A stretch of 64,000 nt of DNA, taken from an uncultured Clostridia bacterium. GTDB taxonomy: Bacteria; Bacillota; Clostridia; Oscillospirales; Acutalibacteraceae. The position numbers and the translations under genes are program-made. Within the stretch, counting starts at the first letter, position 1. The number at the start of each line of letters is the position of its first letter. The stretch spans positions 1 through 64,000 of the forward strand of contig CALYBL010000022.1 of NCBI GenBank assembly GCA_944412495.1, in the 5' to 3' direction. Positions 29,294 through 38,704 of this stretch are shown piece after piece. The notes beneath the pieces were generated by a model. The model searched no databases and had not been told where the DNA came from. It saw nothing but the letters and a program-made list of their open reading frames with translations.

Positions 29294-29700
29294 GCTTTAT
29301 TTCCCCGTTTCCAGTGTTCCTGATTTGTTCTCTTTTTAAAATCCCGCCAAAAGCATATCTGACACATAACCGTGCACAGACCCGATTAACGCAGCTGTGT
29401 GCAGTATCCGTTTCTCTCACAACGGCCGCAAATGTCAGATTACGTTTGAGCCCCGACATGTTTGCCGGTACGCCCGCTTAGGCAGGTTTTATATAGGGCA
29501 TACCACAAAGCAGGTGAGCACATGATATACCCACGGCATCCGCCAAATTAAGTCAGAGCGGCCGGACGGTACGCCCGCTTTGTGTCCACAGCCACCCCAA
29601 CTTCCGTCCGAAGCGGCATATTTTTAGCTCATATGCCGCACGCAGCCGGCAATTTACCTGCTTTATAACGGCTTCGATAATAGCATCATAGACAATATGG
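29294..29700. other. Intergenic region with a short direct repeat
   Basis: No credible gene. CGGTACGCCCGCTT occurs at 29466-29479 and again at 29567-29580. No clear terminator for the M42 genes or promoter for the PLP enzyme. Confidence 0.4.
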
Positions 29701-30720
29701 CTATTTTACGGCGTATTTTTCGGCTATGGCCTTTGCAAGCCTGCCGGCGCTTTCAATGTCGTCTATGCTTGCCATGCATGAGGGCGAATGAAGATATCTT
29801 ACCGGCACGTTTACCGCAAGGCACCTGACCCCGCTGCCCGCCTTCTGGACGGCTCCGGCGTTGTTGCCTCCCGATGCAAGCGATTTGGGCTGGCAGGCAA
29901 TATTCATCTCGGCTGCCGTTTTAAAGGCCTCGTCATACATCTCCCTGTCATACAGCGTGGCCCTGTCCATAAACGAAACCGCGGGGCCTTTCCCGATATG
30001 GCAGACGGTGTTCGGCTCGCTCACGCCGGGGATATCCGCCGCTGTCGTACCCTCTAATATAATTGCGTAATCCGGCGCTACGCTGAATGCGGCGGCCGCC
30101 GCTCCGCGCAGGCCGACCTCCTCCTGCACTGTGAAGGTAAAGTACATGTCGTGCTCCGTGCCCTGCTTTATGATGTCAGCTAACAGCGCACAGCCTATGC
30201 GGTTGTCAAGCGCCTTGGATTTTACCATGCTGCCCATGCGCCTGAAGGTGTTCTCAAACGTCCCTGTATCGCCTGCCGATACATATTTCTGAGCATCAGA
30301 GCGGTTTTTTGCCCCAATATCGATATACAACTCGTCCGATGATACTTTTTTCTCGCGCTGCGACGATGTGAGCAGATGTATCGGCGTCAGCGCTATAACG
30401 CCCGTCAGGCCGTTTATCTTCACCCTTGAGCCGACCAGCGCCGTCTCCTCTATCCCGCCGACTGTCGTAAAGCTTAAAAAGCCCTCCTCAGTTATGCCGG
30501 TAAGCATTATGCCGACCTCGTCCATGTGCGCGTCGAGCATTATCTTTTTTGTGCTGCGGCTTTTGCCCTTTTTAAAGGCGATTATGCTGCCAAGCGCGTC
30601 TATCCTATACTCGCAGAAGGGAGCTATCTCCTCTATTATGACGCTGCGCATCGGCTCCTCACCGCCGGAGGGAGCGTCTATATTGCAGAATTTTTCCAAC
30701 AGCTCAAGCATTTTTAACAC
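29701..30720 (-). CDS. M42-family aminopeptidase
   Basis: 339-residue metallo-aminopeptidase of the M42 (glutamyl aminopeptidase/PepA/FrvX) family, forming large cytoplasmic tetrahedral complexes that trim peptides. Metal and catalytic residues: LDAHMDEVG, SKALDNRIG, VQEEVGLRG, EGTTAADIPG and a C-terminal YLHSPSC histidine. Its start overlaps the end of a second M42 gene by 17 nt, so both are co-expressed; M42 paralogues can form mixed complexes. Confidence 0.9.
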   Translation of the reverse strand: MLKMLELLEKFCNIDAPSGGEEPMRSVIIEEIAPFCEYRIDALGSIIAFKKGKSRSTKKIMLDAHMDEVGIMLTGITEEGFLSFTTVGGIEETALVGSRVKINGLTGVIALTPIHLLTSSQREKKVSSDELYIDIGAKNRSDAQKYVSAGDTGTFENTFRRMGSMVKSKALDNRIGCALLADIIKQGTEHDMYFTFTVQEEVGLRGAAAAAFSVAPDYAIILEGTTAADIPGVSEPNTVCHIGKGPAVSFMDRATLYDREMYDEAFKTAAEMNIACQPKSLASGGNNAGAVQKAGSGVRCLAVNVPVRYLHSPSCMASIDDIESAGRLAKAIAEKYAVK

Positions 30721-31720
30721 CGCCCTTGAGAATATATTCGCATATCAGCCTTGCCGTGGCCTCCACATCCGACTCCGTTATCACCTCAACGGGTGTGTGC
30801 ATATACCTTAGCGGTATGGATATAAGTCCCGTTTTAATGCCGCTGCCGGATATCGATATAACGTCTGCATTTGTGGAGGTCTTTCCGCCCATGGCTTCTA
30901 TCTGATACGGTATGCCGTTTTCATTTGCTGTGGCCTTAAGCCGCTCGGTTATCTCTTTGCACAGCGTGGGCGATACGCCTATCATAGGCCCGTCTCCGAG
31001 TATGCCGGTTTTGTTTTGCGGCGTGCCCGGGCTTTTCGCGTACGATACATCCACCGCAACGGCTTCATCCGGCCTTATTCCGTATGCCGCACTGCCGGCA
31101 CCGAGGCAGCCAAGCTCCTCCTCCACCGACAAAAGTATGGTGACACTGCACGGCAGGCCGCCATGTCCGCAAAGCTGCCTTGCGGCAAGTATAAGCGAGG
31201 CTACGCCCGCCCGGTTATCAAGTGATTTGCCCGTCATGCAGCCGTTCAGCAGCGCCGCCGGAGCCGTGCTGTACGTCACCCTGTCGCCGACGGATATGAC
31301 CTGCGCCGCCTTGGCGCCGAGCCCCGTGTCTATATGCATTTCGCTAAGCTTCGGCGGAGCGTCGTCCTTTTTGCTGAGGTGCGGCGGCGTGCTGCAGAAC
31401 ACGCCGTATACCTCTCTCTTACCGTGTATTATTACCTCCATGGCCGGCAGAAGCCTTGAATCTATGCCGCCGCTGTCTGTCACCGTGACAAATCCGCTTT
31501 CGTCCACAGAGGTGACCATAAAGCCTATTTCGTCAATGTGCGCGTCCAGCATTATGTTGTACTCGCTGCCGCCCGGTATTTTTGCTATGACATTGCCGAC
31601 GGCATCTCTTGAAACATCGGCGTACCCGCTGAGCATATCCGCCGCCGTGTCGGAGGCGCCGCACAGCCCGCCGGCGCCGGCTGCCGCCGAAAGCCTAAAC
31701 AGTATTTCCTTTGTATCCAT
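30704..31720 (-). CDS. M42-family aminopeptidase (paralogue)
   Basis: 338-residue paralogue of the next gene downstream. Seen: LDAHIDEIGFM, GKSLDNRAGVASL, VEEELGCLG, VAVDVSYAK and RYMHTPVEV. The third metal site reads DVSYAKSPG, unlike EGTTAADIPG in the partner, so substrate preference probably differs. Start at the ATG at 31720 (MDTKEIL); an upstream ATG at 31747 has no ribosome-binding site. Lies 81 nt after murD. Confidence 0.88.
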   Translation of the reverse strand: MDTKEILFRLSAAAGAGGLCGASDTAADMLSGYADVSRDAVGNVIAKIPGGSEYNIMLDAHIDEIGFMVTSVDESGFVTVTDSGGIDSRLLPAMEVIIHGKREVYGVFCSTPPHLSKKDDAPPKLSEMHIDTGLGAKAAQVISVGDRVTYSTAPAALLNGCMTGKSLDNRAGVASLILAARQLCGHGGLPCSVTILLSVEEELGCLGAGSAAYGIRPDEAVAVDVSYAKSPGTPQNKTGILGDGPMIGVSPTLCKEITERLKATANENGIPYQIEAMGGKTSTNADVISISGSGIKTGLISIPLRYMHTPVEVITESDVEATARLICEYILKGGVKNA

Positions 31721-31801
31721 TTCCTTACCCCGCTTGTTCTTTAACATTTTTCGTTATGAATCGGCCAGCATCTTTTCACGCTGTTAAAGCATATAAAATG
31801 A

Positions 31802-33190
31802 CTATGACAGCTTTTTTACCAGCTCCTTGAAATGCCGGCCGCGCGCCTCAAAATTGGGATACATATCGAAGCTCGCGCTGACCGGGCTGAGATAAACGAT
31901 ATCGCCTGCGCCGCTTATATCGTCGGCTGTTTTTACTGCCTCCTCCATATCCGATGCCCTGTATATCTTGAGCTTATCGGCGTCATAGCCCTCAAATGAG
32001 GTGACGGCCCTTTCTATTTTGTCAGCCGTCTGCCCCATGAGTATAAGTGCCTTGACCTTTTCGCAGGCATACGGTGCGAGAGGCTCGAACGGGACATGCT
32101 TGTCATACCCGCCGGCAATCATTATTACCTTTTGCTTAAACGCCTTAAGGCCCGCTATCGTACGCGTCGGGCTGGTGGCGATTGAGTCGTTGTACCACTT
32201 GACGCCGCCGCGCTCCCTCACCAGCTCGCAGCGGTGCTCCACCCCTTTGAAATGCGACGCTACATATCTCATGCTGTCGGCGCTGCATATGCCGTACACT
32301 GCCGATATAGCCGCAAGATAGTTTTCAACATTGTGTTTGCCGACCAGCAGTATATCGCTTTCATCCATTATCCTTTCGGACCTGCCCTTTTCGGACATAT
32401 ATAAAGCCCCGTCCTTATAATAAGCGCCGAAGGCCTGCTCATCCCTCATGCTGAACATGTACGCCCTGCCGCGCACCTCTTCCGCAAAGGAGGCCGTTAT
32501 GTCGTTGTCGGCATTGAGCACCGTTTTGGAAAATGCGCCCTGGTGCAGATATATATTTTTCTTGGAGTCGATATACTCCTGCATATCCTTATGGACATCA
32601 AGATGGTTTGGGCTCACGTTTGTCACGACGGCAATGTCCGGGCTGCTGCGCATGGATATGAGCTGGAAGGAGGAAAGCTCGACAACGGCGTAATCCTCCG
32701 GCCTGATATCAAAAATACCGGCAAGCAGGTTTTTTCCTATATTCCCGCCGAGATGTACCGTGTTGCCGTCCCTTTTAAGCATTTCTGAAATCAGCGTCGT
32801 GGTTGTCGATTTTCCGTCTGAGCCGGTAACGGCTATCTTTGTCGCCGGGCAGATGTCAAAAAATATCTCCATTTCAGAGGTGACTATTATCCCCCGCTCT
32901 CTCGTCTTTTTTATGGCAGGAGAGTTGAAATACAGCCCCGGCGTGCGGACGAGTATATCCGCTTCTATATTTTCAAAATTACCGTCTGACAGCACAAGCT
33001 TTGCTCCGCAGGCTTCAGCCTCGTCTGCCGCGTCGCCAAGCTCCTCCCTTGATTTGCGGTCATATACAGTAACATTGGCGCCGCTTTCCCTAAAAAGCCT
33101 GACCAGCGGACGGTTGCTCACAGCAAGCCCGCATATCGCTATCTCCTTATTTTTTATAAAGCTGAAAAATTTATCCACTCTGCTGTCCAT
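31802..33190 (-). CDS. murD: UDP-N-acetylmuramoyl-L-alanine--D-glutamate ligase
   Basis: Adds D-glutamate to UDP-MurNAc-L-Ala in peptidoglycan synthesis, in the cytoplasm. 462 residues. ATP-binding GSDGKSTTT near residue 120, NVSPNHLD and HNVENYLAAISA in the central domain, NDSIATSPTRT and GGYDKHVPF in the C-terminal domain. Outside the usual mra/dcw cluster. Preceded by its own promoter and GGAGG. Confidence 0.95.
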   Translation of the reverse strand: MDSRVDKFFSFIKNKEIAICGLAVSNRPLVRLFRESGANVTVYDRKSREELGDAADEAEACGAKLVLSDGNFENIEADILVRTPGLYFNSPAIKKTRERGIIVTSEMEIFFDICPATKIAVTGSDGKSTTTTLISEMLKRDGNTVHLGGNIGKNLLAGIFDIRPEDYAVVELSSFQLISMRSSPDIAVVTNVSPNHLDVHKDMQEYIDSKKNIYLHQGAFSKTVLNADNDITASFAEEVRGRAYMFSMRDEQAFGAYYKDGALYMSEKGRSERIMDESDILLVGKHNVENYLAAISAVYGICSADSMRYVASHFKGVEHRCELVRERGGVKWYNDSIATSPTRTIAGLKAFKQKVIMIAGGYDKHVPFEPLAPYACEKVKALILMGQTADKIERAVTSFEGYDADKLKIYRASDMEEAVKTADDISGAGDIVYLSPVSASFDMYPNFEARGRHFKELVKKLS

Positions 33191-33224
33191 GGCTTTTCCT
33201 CCAAAACTAATGTATTAAAATATT

Positions 33225-33252
33225 ATTATATTATATGGTCCAAGTCGGTCAA
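33225..33252 (-). promoter_or_regulatory. Promoter of murD
   Basis: Minus strand TTGACC (33247-33252), 16-nt spacer, TATAAT (33225-33230), 35 nt before the murD start. Confidence 0.7.
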
Positions 33253-33433
33253 TAATCTGTCGTTTGATGCCTATAAAAAATATTATACTTTTGCAAGGCA
33301 CAAATATCAACTTGTTTTAACGTCATTATATGTCGGAAGATATTCTTTCCGGCATATGCAGCCGCTTAATACTTGCTTAAAATCATATTTTGACAAGCCA
33401 ATATGCCAATTTATTGAATTATGCACAATTTTA

Positions 33434-33463
33434 TTGACATATATACTCAATTTACCGTATAAT
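33434..33463 (+). promoter_or_regulatory. Strong sigma-A promoter of the lipoprotein gene
   Basis: Perfect TTGACA (33434-33439) and perfect TATAAT (33458-33463) with an 18-nt spacer, 47 nt before the gene's ATG. Confidence 0.88.
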
Positions 33464-33509
33464 ATAGAAAACAAGCATCCTGAGACTGCTTAAAATTAGG
33501 AGGAATAAT

Positions 33510-34319
33510 ATGAAATACATCAGAATTTTGGCGGCATCGCTTGTCTTCCTGCTGGCACTGCTTATGACCGGCTGCGGCGAGGACATATATCAGGAATATC
33601 TGAACGCTGACGAAAAAATGTCAATGCTGGAGGCTGTAAGCGGCAGTATAGACTATGACATTGAAATGGAAGCCATGGGCATTACCATGAGCGTACCTAT
33701 AACTGCAGACTATAAAGCGCGCATGGAAAATAACGAACTCGCCGAAATGTCAATGGATATGAGCTACAGCCTGCTTGGACAGGAAATAAGTGCCTCGGCT
33801 TATATTGACAGAGAATATATGTATATAGACACCCTTGGCACAAAGGTCAGGATGCCGTTTGATACGGCTACCGCTTCAGAATATGAAAGCATGGCTGAGC
33901 CGGCACTGCCGGAGCTGAGTGAGGATATTCTCAAAAACGCCGAGCGCACTGTGGAAAACGGCGTTGTGAATGTCTCCGTTACCTTCGACGGCGACCTGAT
34001 AAAAGAGCAGCTTATTGATATGTACAGCAATTCGGTTTCAGGCATGTCCGACACCGGTATGTCTGCTATTGAGGATATGAATTCAGTAACAGATATATCC
34101 GACGTCACTATGAAATACACCATTAATGAAGACGGATATTTTACGTGGGCAAGCCTCGATTTTGGAATGTCAATGACGGTTGAGGAGCAGGAAGCAAGTG
34201 TAAAAATGGTTATGACCATGACATTTGATAATCCCGGCCAGCCGGTTGAATTCGACATACCAAACGCTGACGAATACACCGATATGTCGGACTTTATGAA
34301 TGATGATTATTATCTTTGA
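33510..34319 (+). CDS. Met-rich lipoprotein of unknown function
   Basis: 269 residues. N-terminal lipoprotein signal: KYIRI, hydrophobic core, lipobox LMTGC with the lipidated Cys at 22. The rest is acidic, Met-rich and predicted beta-rich (repeated MEAMGITMS-, YIDREYMYIDTLG-type strands), resembling the LolA/LppX-like or DUF6612-type lipoproteins of Firmicutes, but I cannot assign a family firmly. Expected on the outer face of the membrane. Monocistronic: a strong promoter before and terminator after. AGGAGGA precedes the ATG. Confidence 0.85.
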   Translation: MKYIRILAASLVFLLALLMTGCGEDIYQEYLNADEKMSMLEAVSGSIDYDIEMEAMGITMSVPITADYKARMENNELAEMSMDMSYSLLGQEISASAYIDREYMYIDTLGTKVRMPFDTATASEYESMAEPALPELSEDILKNAERTVENGVVNVSVTFDGDLIKEQLIDMYSNSVSGMSDTGMSAIEDMNSVTDISDVTMKYTINEDGYFTWASLDFGMSMTVEEQEASVKMVMTMTFDNPGQPVEFDIPNADEYTDMSDFMNDDYYL

Positions 34320-34338
34320 TGCTTGCTAAACAAAAAAA

Positions 34339-34368
34339 CAGTCCAGATTTTATCTGGGCTGCTTTTTT
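34339..34368 (+). terminator. Terminator of the lipoprotein gene
   Basis: 10-bp stem CAGTCCAGAT / ATCTGGGCTG with a TTT loop, then CTTTTTT, about 20 nt past the stop. Beyond it, 34370-34761 holds no recognised gene. Confidence 0.85.
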
Positions 34369-34761
34369 ATTCCTGTTAAATTTGCTTAACGTTGCAGGAA
34401 GCAAAGAATTTACAAAGCTGCAAATACAGAGTGCACCGCCCATTAATGTCACATTACCGGCAGTTATTTTCTCATCCGCGGGCAGTTCATAAACAGCAAA
34501 GCCATACGCTTACCGAAGCTTCAAGTCCATGCATGATGCTGCTTTCCGCCGGCCGTGCCGCGTTTAGTGTTAAACCGGCCGCACCGATATAGCCTCTTAA
34601 ATATCCCGTTTTTTTTACAAAGGCCCATACCAAATGCATAATACTCTTTCTTAAAAACAATAGCCCCATACGCCGGCCGCCTGATGCGCTGTGATAAGCC
34701 GTTTGCCGCCGAAGCCGGCACGGTCATTATATGCGTCAAAAGCCTATGCGATCAGGCGACA

Positions 34762-35073
34762 TTAAATATATGACTTGATTACACGCTCCAGCTCCTCTTT
34801 CTGACGCAGGCCGACCAGTGTATCTATCACCTTGCCGTCCTTTACAAAGAGAAGCGTCGGTATGCTCATTACACCGAAGGAGGAGGCAAGCTCCTGATTT
34901 TTGTCGGTGTTTACCTTTACTATTTTTACGTCGTCTATTTCCTCGGAAAGCTCTTCAAGTATAGGCGAAAGCATTTTGCAGGGCATGCACCAGTCGGCGT
35001 AGAAATCAACCAGCACCAGACCCCTTTCCGCCATAACTTCCCTTTCAAAATCAGCAGTATCAAGCATTATCAT
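34762..35073 (-). CDS. trxA: Thioredoxin with CMPC active site
   Basis: 103-residue thioredoxin fold. The active site reads WCMPC instead of the usual WCGPC; cis-proline is in SIPTLLF. The dipeptide between the cysteines sets redox potential, so this protein may differ from canonical thioredoxin. Start at the ATG at 35073, seven nt after GGGAGG; the ATG two codons earlier is too close to that site. Monocistronic. Confidence 0.92.
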   Translation of the reverse strand: MIMLDTADFEREVMAERGLVLVDFYADWCMPCKMLSPILEELSEEIDDVKIVKVNTDKNQELASSFGVMSIPTLLFVKDGKVIDTLVGLRQKEELERVIKSYI

Positions 35074-35114
35074 AACCATACCTCCCGTTACTTATCAAAT
35101 ATAGTATATACATT

Positions 35115-35143
35115 ATGATAACACATTATTCTATACTGTACAA
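35115..35143 (-). promoter_or_regulatory. Promoter of trxA
   Basis: Minus strand TTGTAC (35138-35143), 17-nt spacer, TATCAT (35115-35120), about 40 nt before the trxA start. Confidence 0.6.
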
Positions 35144-35155
35144 GTAGTGATTCCC

Positions 35156-36397
35156 TTATTTATTCTTCTTTTTATTGTTTATCACGGTTATAATAACCGT
35201 CGCCGCGACCAGTACAACAGCAACCGCCGCTATGCCTATTACCCAGTACAGCTCGTTGCCCTGACCTGTTGAAGGATTCACAACGCTTGAGCTGTCCGTC
35301 TGAGAAGCGGCCTTAGAGTCTTCTGACTGGCTGGTACTCTCCGTATCCGATGGTGCACTGCTTCCCGATTCTCCCTCCTGAGAAGCATCCTCGGATGTTT
35401 CGGTCCGGCCGGAAACCGCTGCATAAAGCTCCTCAGCGTTTGCTACGGCGCCCAGCGCCATCACGCACTGACGCGTGCTGTAATCATCGGGAGCGGTGAA
35501 CCAGCCGGTGCCGCTCATTGACGCAGAGTCTGACCAGAAGCCGCCGTTTTCGTCCTGGAAGGTGAGCAGAGCATCAACTATATTAACGCCCTCGGTCGTC
35601 CAAGTGTCGGACGTAACATCCTCGCCCGCCATTATAAGTCCTATTATAGTATAAGCCTGCGCACAGCTGCTGTCGGCGCCGAAATATTCAAAAAGTCCGT
35701 TTGAGCCGAGCTTTGAATGTATAAAGCTTATGCAGCTCTCACGCTCTGCATCCGCGGTATCTGTTTCAAAGAAGGAAAGCGCCATAAGCACTGTCGCCGT
35801 GACGTCCACCACGCCGTCATCGCCGTAGTTGTTGTAGCCGCCGTCGGCCTTTTTCTGCTCTATAATGGCATCTATGGCAGCCGCCGCGTCGTATTCAGCC
35901 TCATATCCGTAAAGCTTTGCGGCCTGAAGCGATATGAGCGCCCACGCGTCGTCCATTATGTCAGCCGTGCCGGCCGTCTTAAAGGAGCCGGAATCGTCCT
36001 GCCTCAGGCAGAGAGCGTCGGCGAACTGCTCTACGGAGTCCGTGTCGCCGTTTATTATTGATATTATTATGCCCTTGGCATATTCGCGGGAATAAGAGTC
36101 CTCCGTTATAGACGCCAAATCCGGCTGTACACTGAGATATTCATAGCCCTCGGTGCCGTATACACCCGCAGCGTATGCTGCCAGCACGTGCTCCATATCG
36201 GCCGTTACCGCATCAGCGCCGTCGTAATCCTCATCGAACAGGTAAGACAGATTATCCTTATGATATTCCATTGCCCTTTTTGCCGCCTCGTTTGCTGTCT
36301 GGGCATAATCGGCGGCCGAGGCTGAGGCCGGAAGCATGACAAGCACTGCCATTACCAGCGTCATGACTACGGATATAACTCCTGCGTATTTCTTCAT
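35156..36397 (-). CDS. Surface protein with prenyltransferase-like repeats and sorting-like tail
   Basis: 413 residues. Signal peptide to about residue 28 (ASASAADY). Central alpha/alpha-toroid region with terpene cyclase/prenyltransferase-type repeats marked by RQDDSGSF, KKADGGYNNYG and FQDENGGFW. A Ser/Thr/Glu-rich linker follows (about 325-370), then NPSTG, a hydrophobic segment of about 22 residues and KKKNK. The tail has the layout of a sortase signal with NPSTG in place of LPxTG; otherwise it is simply a membrane anchor. Starts 31 nt after the pgm-like gene ends, so may share its transcript. Function unknown. Confidence 0.8.
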   Translation of the reverse strand: MKKYAGVISVVMTLVMAVLVMLPASASAADYAQTANEAAKRAMEYHKDNLSYLFDEDYDGADAVTADMEHVLAAYAAGVYGTEGYEYLSVQPDLASITEDSYSREYAKGIIISIINGDTDSVEQFADALCLRQDDSGSFKTAGTADIMDDAWALISLQAAKLYGYEAEYDAAAAIDAIIEQKKADGGYNNYGDDGVVDVTATVLMALSFFETDTADAERESCISFIHSKLGSNGLFEYFGADSSCAQAYTIIGLIMAGEDVTSDTWTTEGVNIVDALLTFQDENGGFWSDSASMSGTGWFTAPDDYSTRQCVMALGAVANAEELYAAVSGRTETSEDASQEGESGSSAPSDTESTSQSEDSKAASQTDSSSVVNPSTGQGNELYWVIGIAAVAVVLVAATVIITVINNKKKNK

Positions 36398-36428
36398 TCC
36401 AACTCACTTCTTTCTGTTTATTTTTATA

Positions 36429-38159
36429 TCAATGCTCCTTCGCGAGCAGAGTATCCATATAAGCGCCGAGACGCTCGGCCTCTTTTCTGCTTGTCTCCCT
36501 GTCGGACGAAACGCTTATTATATATACCTTTATTTTAGGCTCGGTGCCGCTGGGCCGTATTATGACGTCCGCGCCGTCCTCCAGCTTGTATGCAAGCACA
36601 TCGGACTTAGGCAGCGTAAGCTCTGACGTATGGCCGGCGGAGGTGCATGTCCCGGTCAGATAGTCAGAAACGGACACAATCTTTGTGCCGCCTATTTCTG
36701 CCGGCGGATTCTCCCTCAAATCCTCCATAATGGCCTTCATCTTGGCCATGCCCCTCGAGCCCTCAAAATAGCTGTTTATAAGCAGCTTTGTGTAATACCC
36801 GTATTCCTTGTACAGGCTGTCCATATAACCGGCGAGCGTGCGGCCCTCCCTTTTGAGCACGGCCGCTATCTCCGCCAGCAGGAGCGACGCCGCGACGGCG
36901 TCCTTATCCCTAACGTAAGTGCCCGGCAGGTAGCCGTAACTCTCTTCAAAACCAAGGACGTACCTGTCGGCGTCGCCCTTCGACTCAAGCAGCGCTATCT
37001 GCTCGCCTATGAATTTGAAGCCGGTGAGAACGTCTATTACCTCGCAGCCGTATTCCTGAGCCACCTTATCCGTCATGCGGCTGGTCACTATAGTCTTTAC
37101 GCATACCGGCCTTTTAAGTCCGGCCGGCCGGTTTTTGAGGATATAATCCAGCATAATGATGCCCATTTCGTCGCCGTTGAGCAGCACATACTCGCCGCCT
37201 TCCTTAACGGCGGCGCCCACCCTGTCGCAGTCGGGGTCTGTAGCCAGAAGTATGTCGGCCGGGCGCTCGTCAGCAAGCCTTATCGCACACTCAAACGACT
37301 CCCTGAACTCAGGGTTCGGGAAGGGAGTTGTCGGGAAATTGCCGTCAGGCTTTTCCTGCTCCGGCACAACGCGCAGATCCTTTATGCCTGCCAGCGCCAG
37401 CGCCTCTCGCACAGGCTTGTTGCCGGTGCCGTTGAGCGGTGTATATATAACGCTCAGCCCACCGTCGCTCAGCGCACTTTTATCCACCATGCAGGAAAGC
37501 ACGCACTGATAATAGGAATCAAACAGCTCAGACCTTACATATTCTATCATGCCGTCCTTCATAAGCTGCTCAAAATCACCGCATTTAACGGAATCGAAAA
37601 TATCGAGCGTGTCTATTATGTCCATTATGTGCCGGCTTTCTTCAAGTCCGAGCTGACAGCCGTCGGAGCCATATGCCTTAAAGCCGTTGTATTTTGCAGG
37701 ATTGTGGCTGGCCGTTATCATCGCACCGGCATTGCACTTAAGATATCTTACGGCGTATGAAAGCACGGGAGTCGGCGCCAGCTCCTTAAAAATATACGTC
37801 TTAACGCCGTTTGCCGCCAGAACGCTTGCCGTGCGCTTGGCAAACAGCGTCGAGTTGTTGCGCGAGTCGTAGCATATAACGGCGCTGCCGCTGCTCGTAA
37901 CGCCGTTTATATGCTCCGCCATGGCCTGAGCAATCTTGGCGACGGTATAGATATTCATTCTGTTTGTGCCCGCGCCCATTTCGCCGCGCATGCCGCCCGT
38001 GCCAAACTCCAGGTCTTTATAAAAGCGCTCATATATGGCGTCACTGTCGTCCTTTATCGACTCAAGCTCCTTTACTATAGCTTCATCGTCCCTCGCCTTT
38101 TCACACCAAATCTCATAAAGCTGCTGTTCCGTCATCTTTATATCATCCACATCCTTCAT
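36429..38159 (-). CDS. pgcA: Phosphoglucomutase / phosphomannomutase (alpha-PHM family)
   Basis: 576-residue enzyme interconverting hexose 1- and 6-phosphates for cell-wall and glycolipid precursors; closest in type to B. subtilis PgcA. Phosphoserine loop TASHNPAKYNG near residue 145, metal-binding DPDCDRVG near 300, sugar-binding GFEESYGYLPG and the C-terminal phosphate-binding RPSGTEPKIK. The ATG at 38159 is used; an in-frame ATG eight codons later (MTEQQLYEI) is also possible. A good promoter lies 50-80 nt upstream. Confidence 0.92.
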   Translation of the reverse strand: MKDVDDIKMTEQQLYEIWCEKARDDEAIVKELESIKDDSDAIYERFYKDLEFGTGGMRGEMGAGTNRMNIYTVAKIAQAMAEHINGVTSSGSAVICYDSRNNSTLFAKRTASVLAANGVKTYIFKELAPTPVLSYAVRYLKCNAGAMITASHNPAKYNGFKAYGSDGCQLGLEESRHIMDIIDTLDIFDSVKCGDFEQLMKDGMIEYVRSELFDSYYQCVLSCMVDKSALSDGGLSVIYTPLNGTGNKPVREALALAGIKDLRVVPEQEKPDGNFPTTPFPNPEFRESFECAIRLADERPADILLATDPDCDRVGAAVKEGGEYVLLNGDEMGIIMLDYILKNRPAGLKRPVCVKTIVTSRMTDKVAQEYGCEVIDVLTGFKFIGEQIALLESKGDADRYVLGFEESYGYLPGTYVRDKDAVAASLLLAEIAAVLKREGRTLAGYMDSLYKEYGYYTKLLINSYFEGSRGMAKMKAIMEDLRENPPAEIGGTKIVSVSDYLTGTCTSAGHTSELTLPKSDVLAYKLEDGADVIIRPSGTEPKIKVYIISVSSDRETSRKEAERLGAYMDTLLAKEH

Positions 38160-38210
38160 TTAAGCTGCCTAAATATATGTTTATGCCTTGCCGCATATTT
38201 CCTCTATTTT

Positions 38211-38239
38211 ATTATATCAATCTGATGCAATTTATTCAA
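38211..38239 (-). promoter_or_regulatory. Promoter of the phosphohexomutase gene
   Basis: Minus strand TTGAAT (38234-38239), 17-nt spacer, perfect TATAAT (38211-38216). It abuts the terminator at 38242-38283. Confidence 0.8.
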
Positions 38240-38241
38240 TT

Positions 38242-38283
38242 AAAAATATGTGCAAAGGCGTTTGCGTCTTTGCACATATTTTT
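38242..38283 (-). terminator. Long-stem terminator upstream of the phosphohexomutase promoter
   Basis: Perfect 16-bp stem AAAAATATGTGCAAAG / CTTTGCACATATTTTT with a 10-nt loop, flanked by A/T tracts so either strand could terminate. It would insulate the mutase promoter from bofA transcription. The 38290-38700 interval holds no recognised gene; a 142-codon frame there is out of frame with bofA and has no family features. Confidence 0.7.
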
Positions 38284-38704
38284 TGTCTCATTTTCCGACA
38301 AACACCTGCCGGGCTTACGTCACTCCTAATGTAGCCAAGCACCTTTTATACCAAAACATCTGCCCTCATGTTAAAAATGCCGCCGGGAGGACAGCTGTCT
38401 GCATAGCTCCTTCCGGCCCGGTTACTTAAGATAGGCCTGACATATAGATTATGCCGGTCATTGGTGAAATCAGAAACGGTCGGTACTGTACACTGCTTTC
38501 TGTTCGTGTGCTTATACTCTGCAAGCTTCGGCCGTTTTCTCTGAAAAGCCTTACGTCAAAGCTTTTGGCAAAGCTACGGTCCTGGGCTTAAGCGGGTGGA
38601 AAATACGTGCTCTATTCTATGCAATATATAAAATCTGATAAGCCGCGGCCGTTCCTGTAAAATCAAAAAGGCGGCTGTAAAGCCGCTGTATTGTGTATCT
38701 CGTA

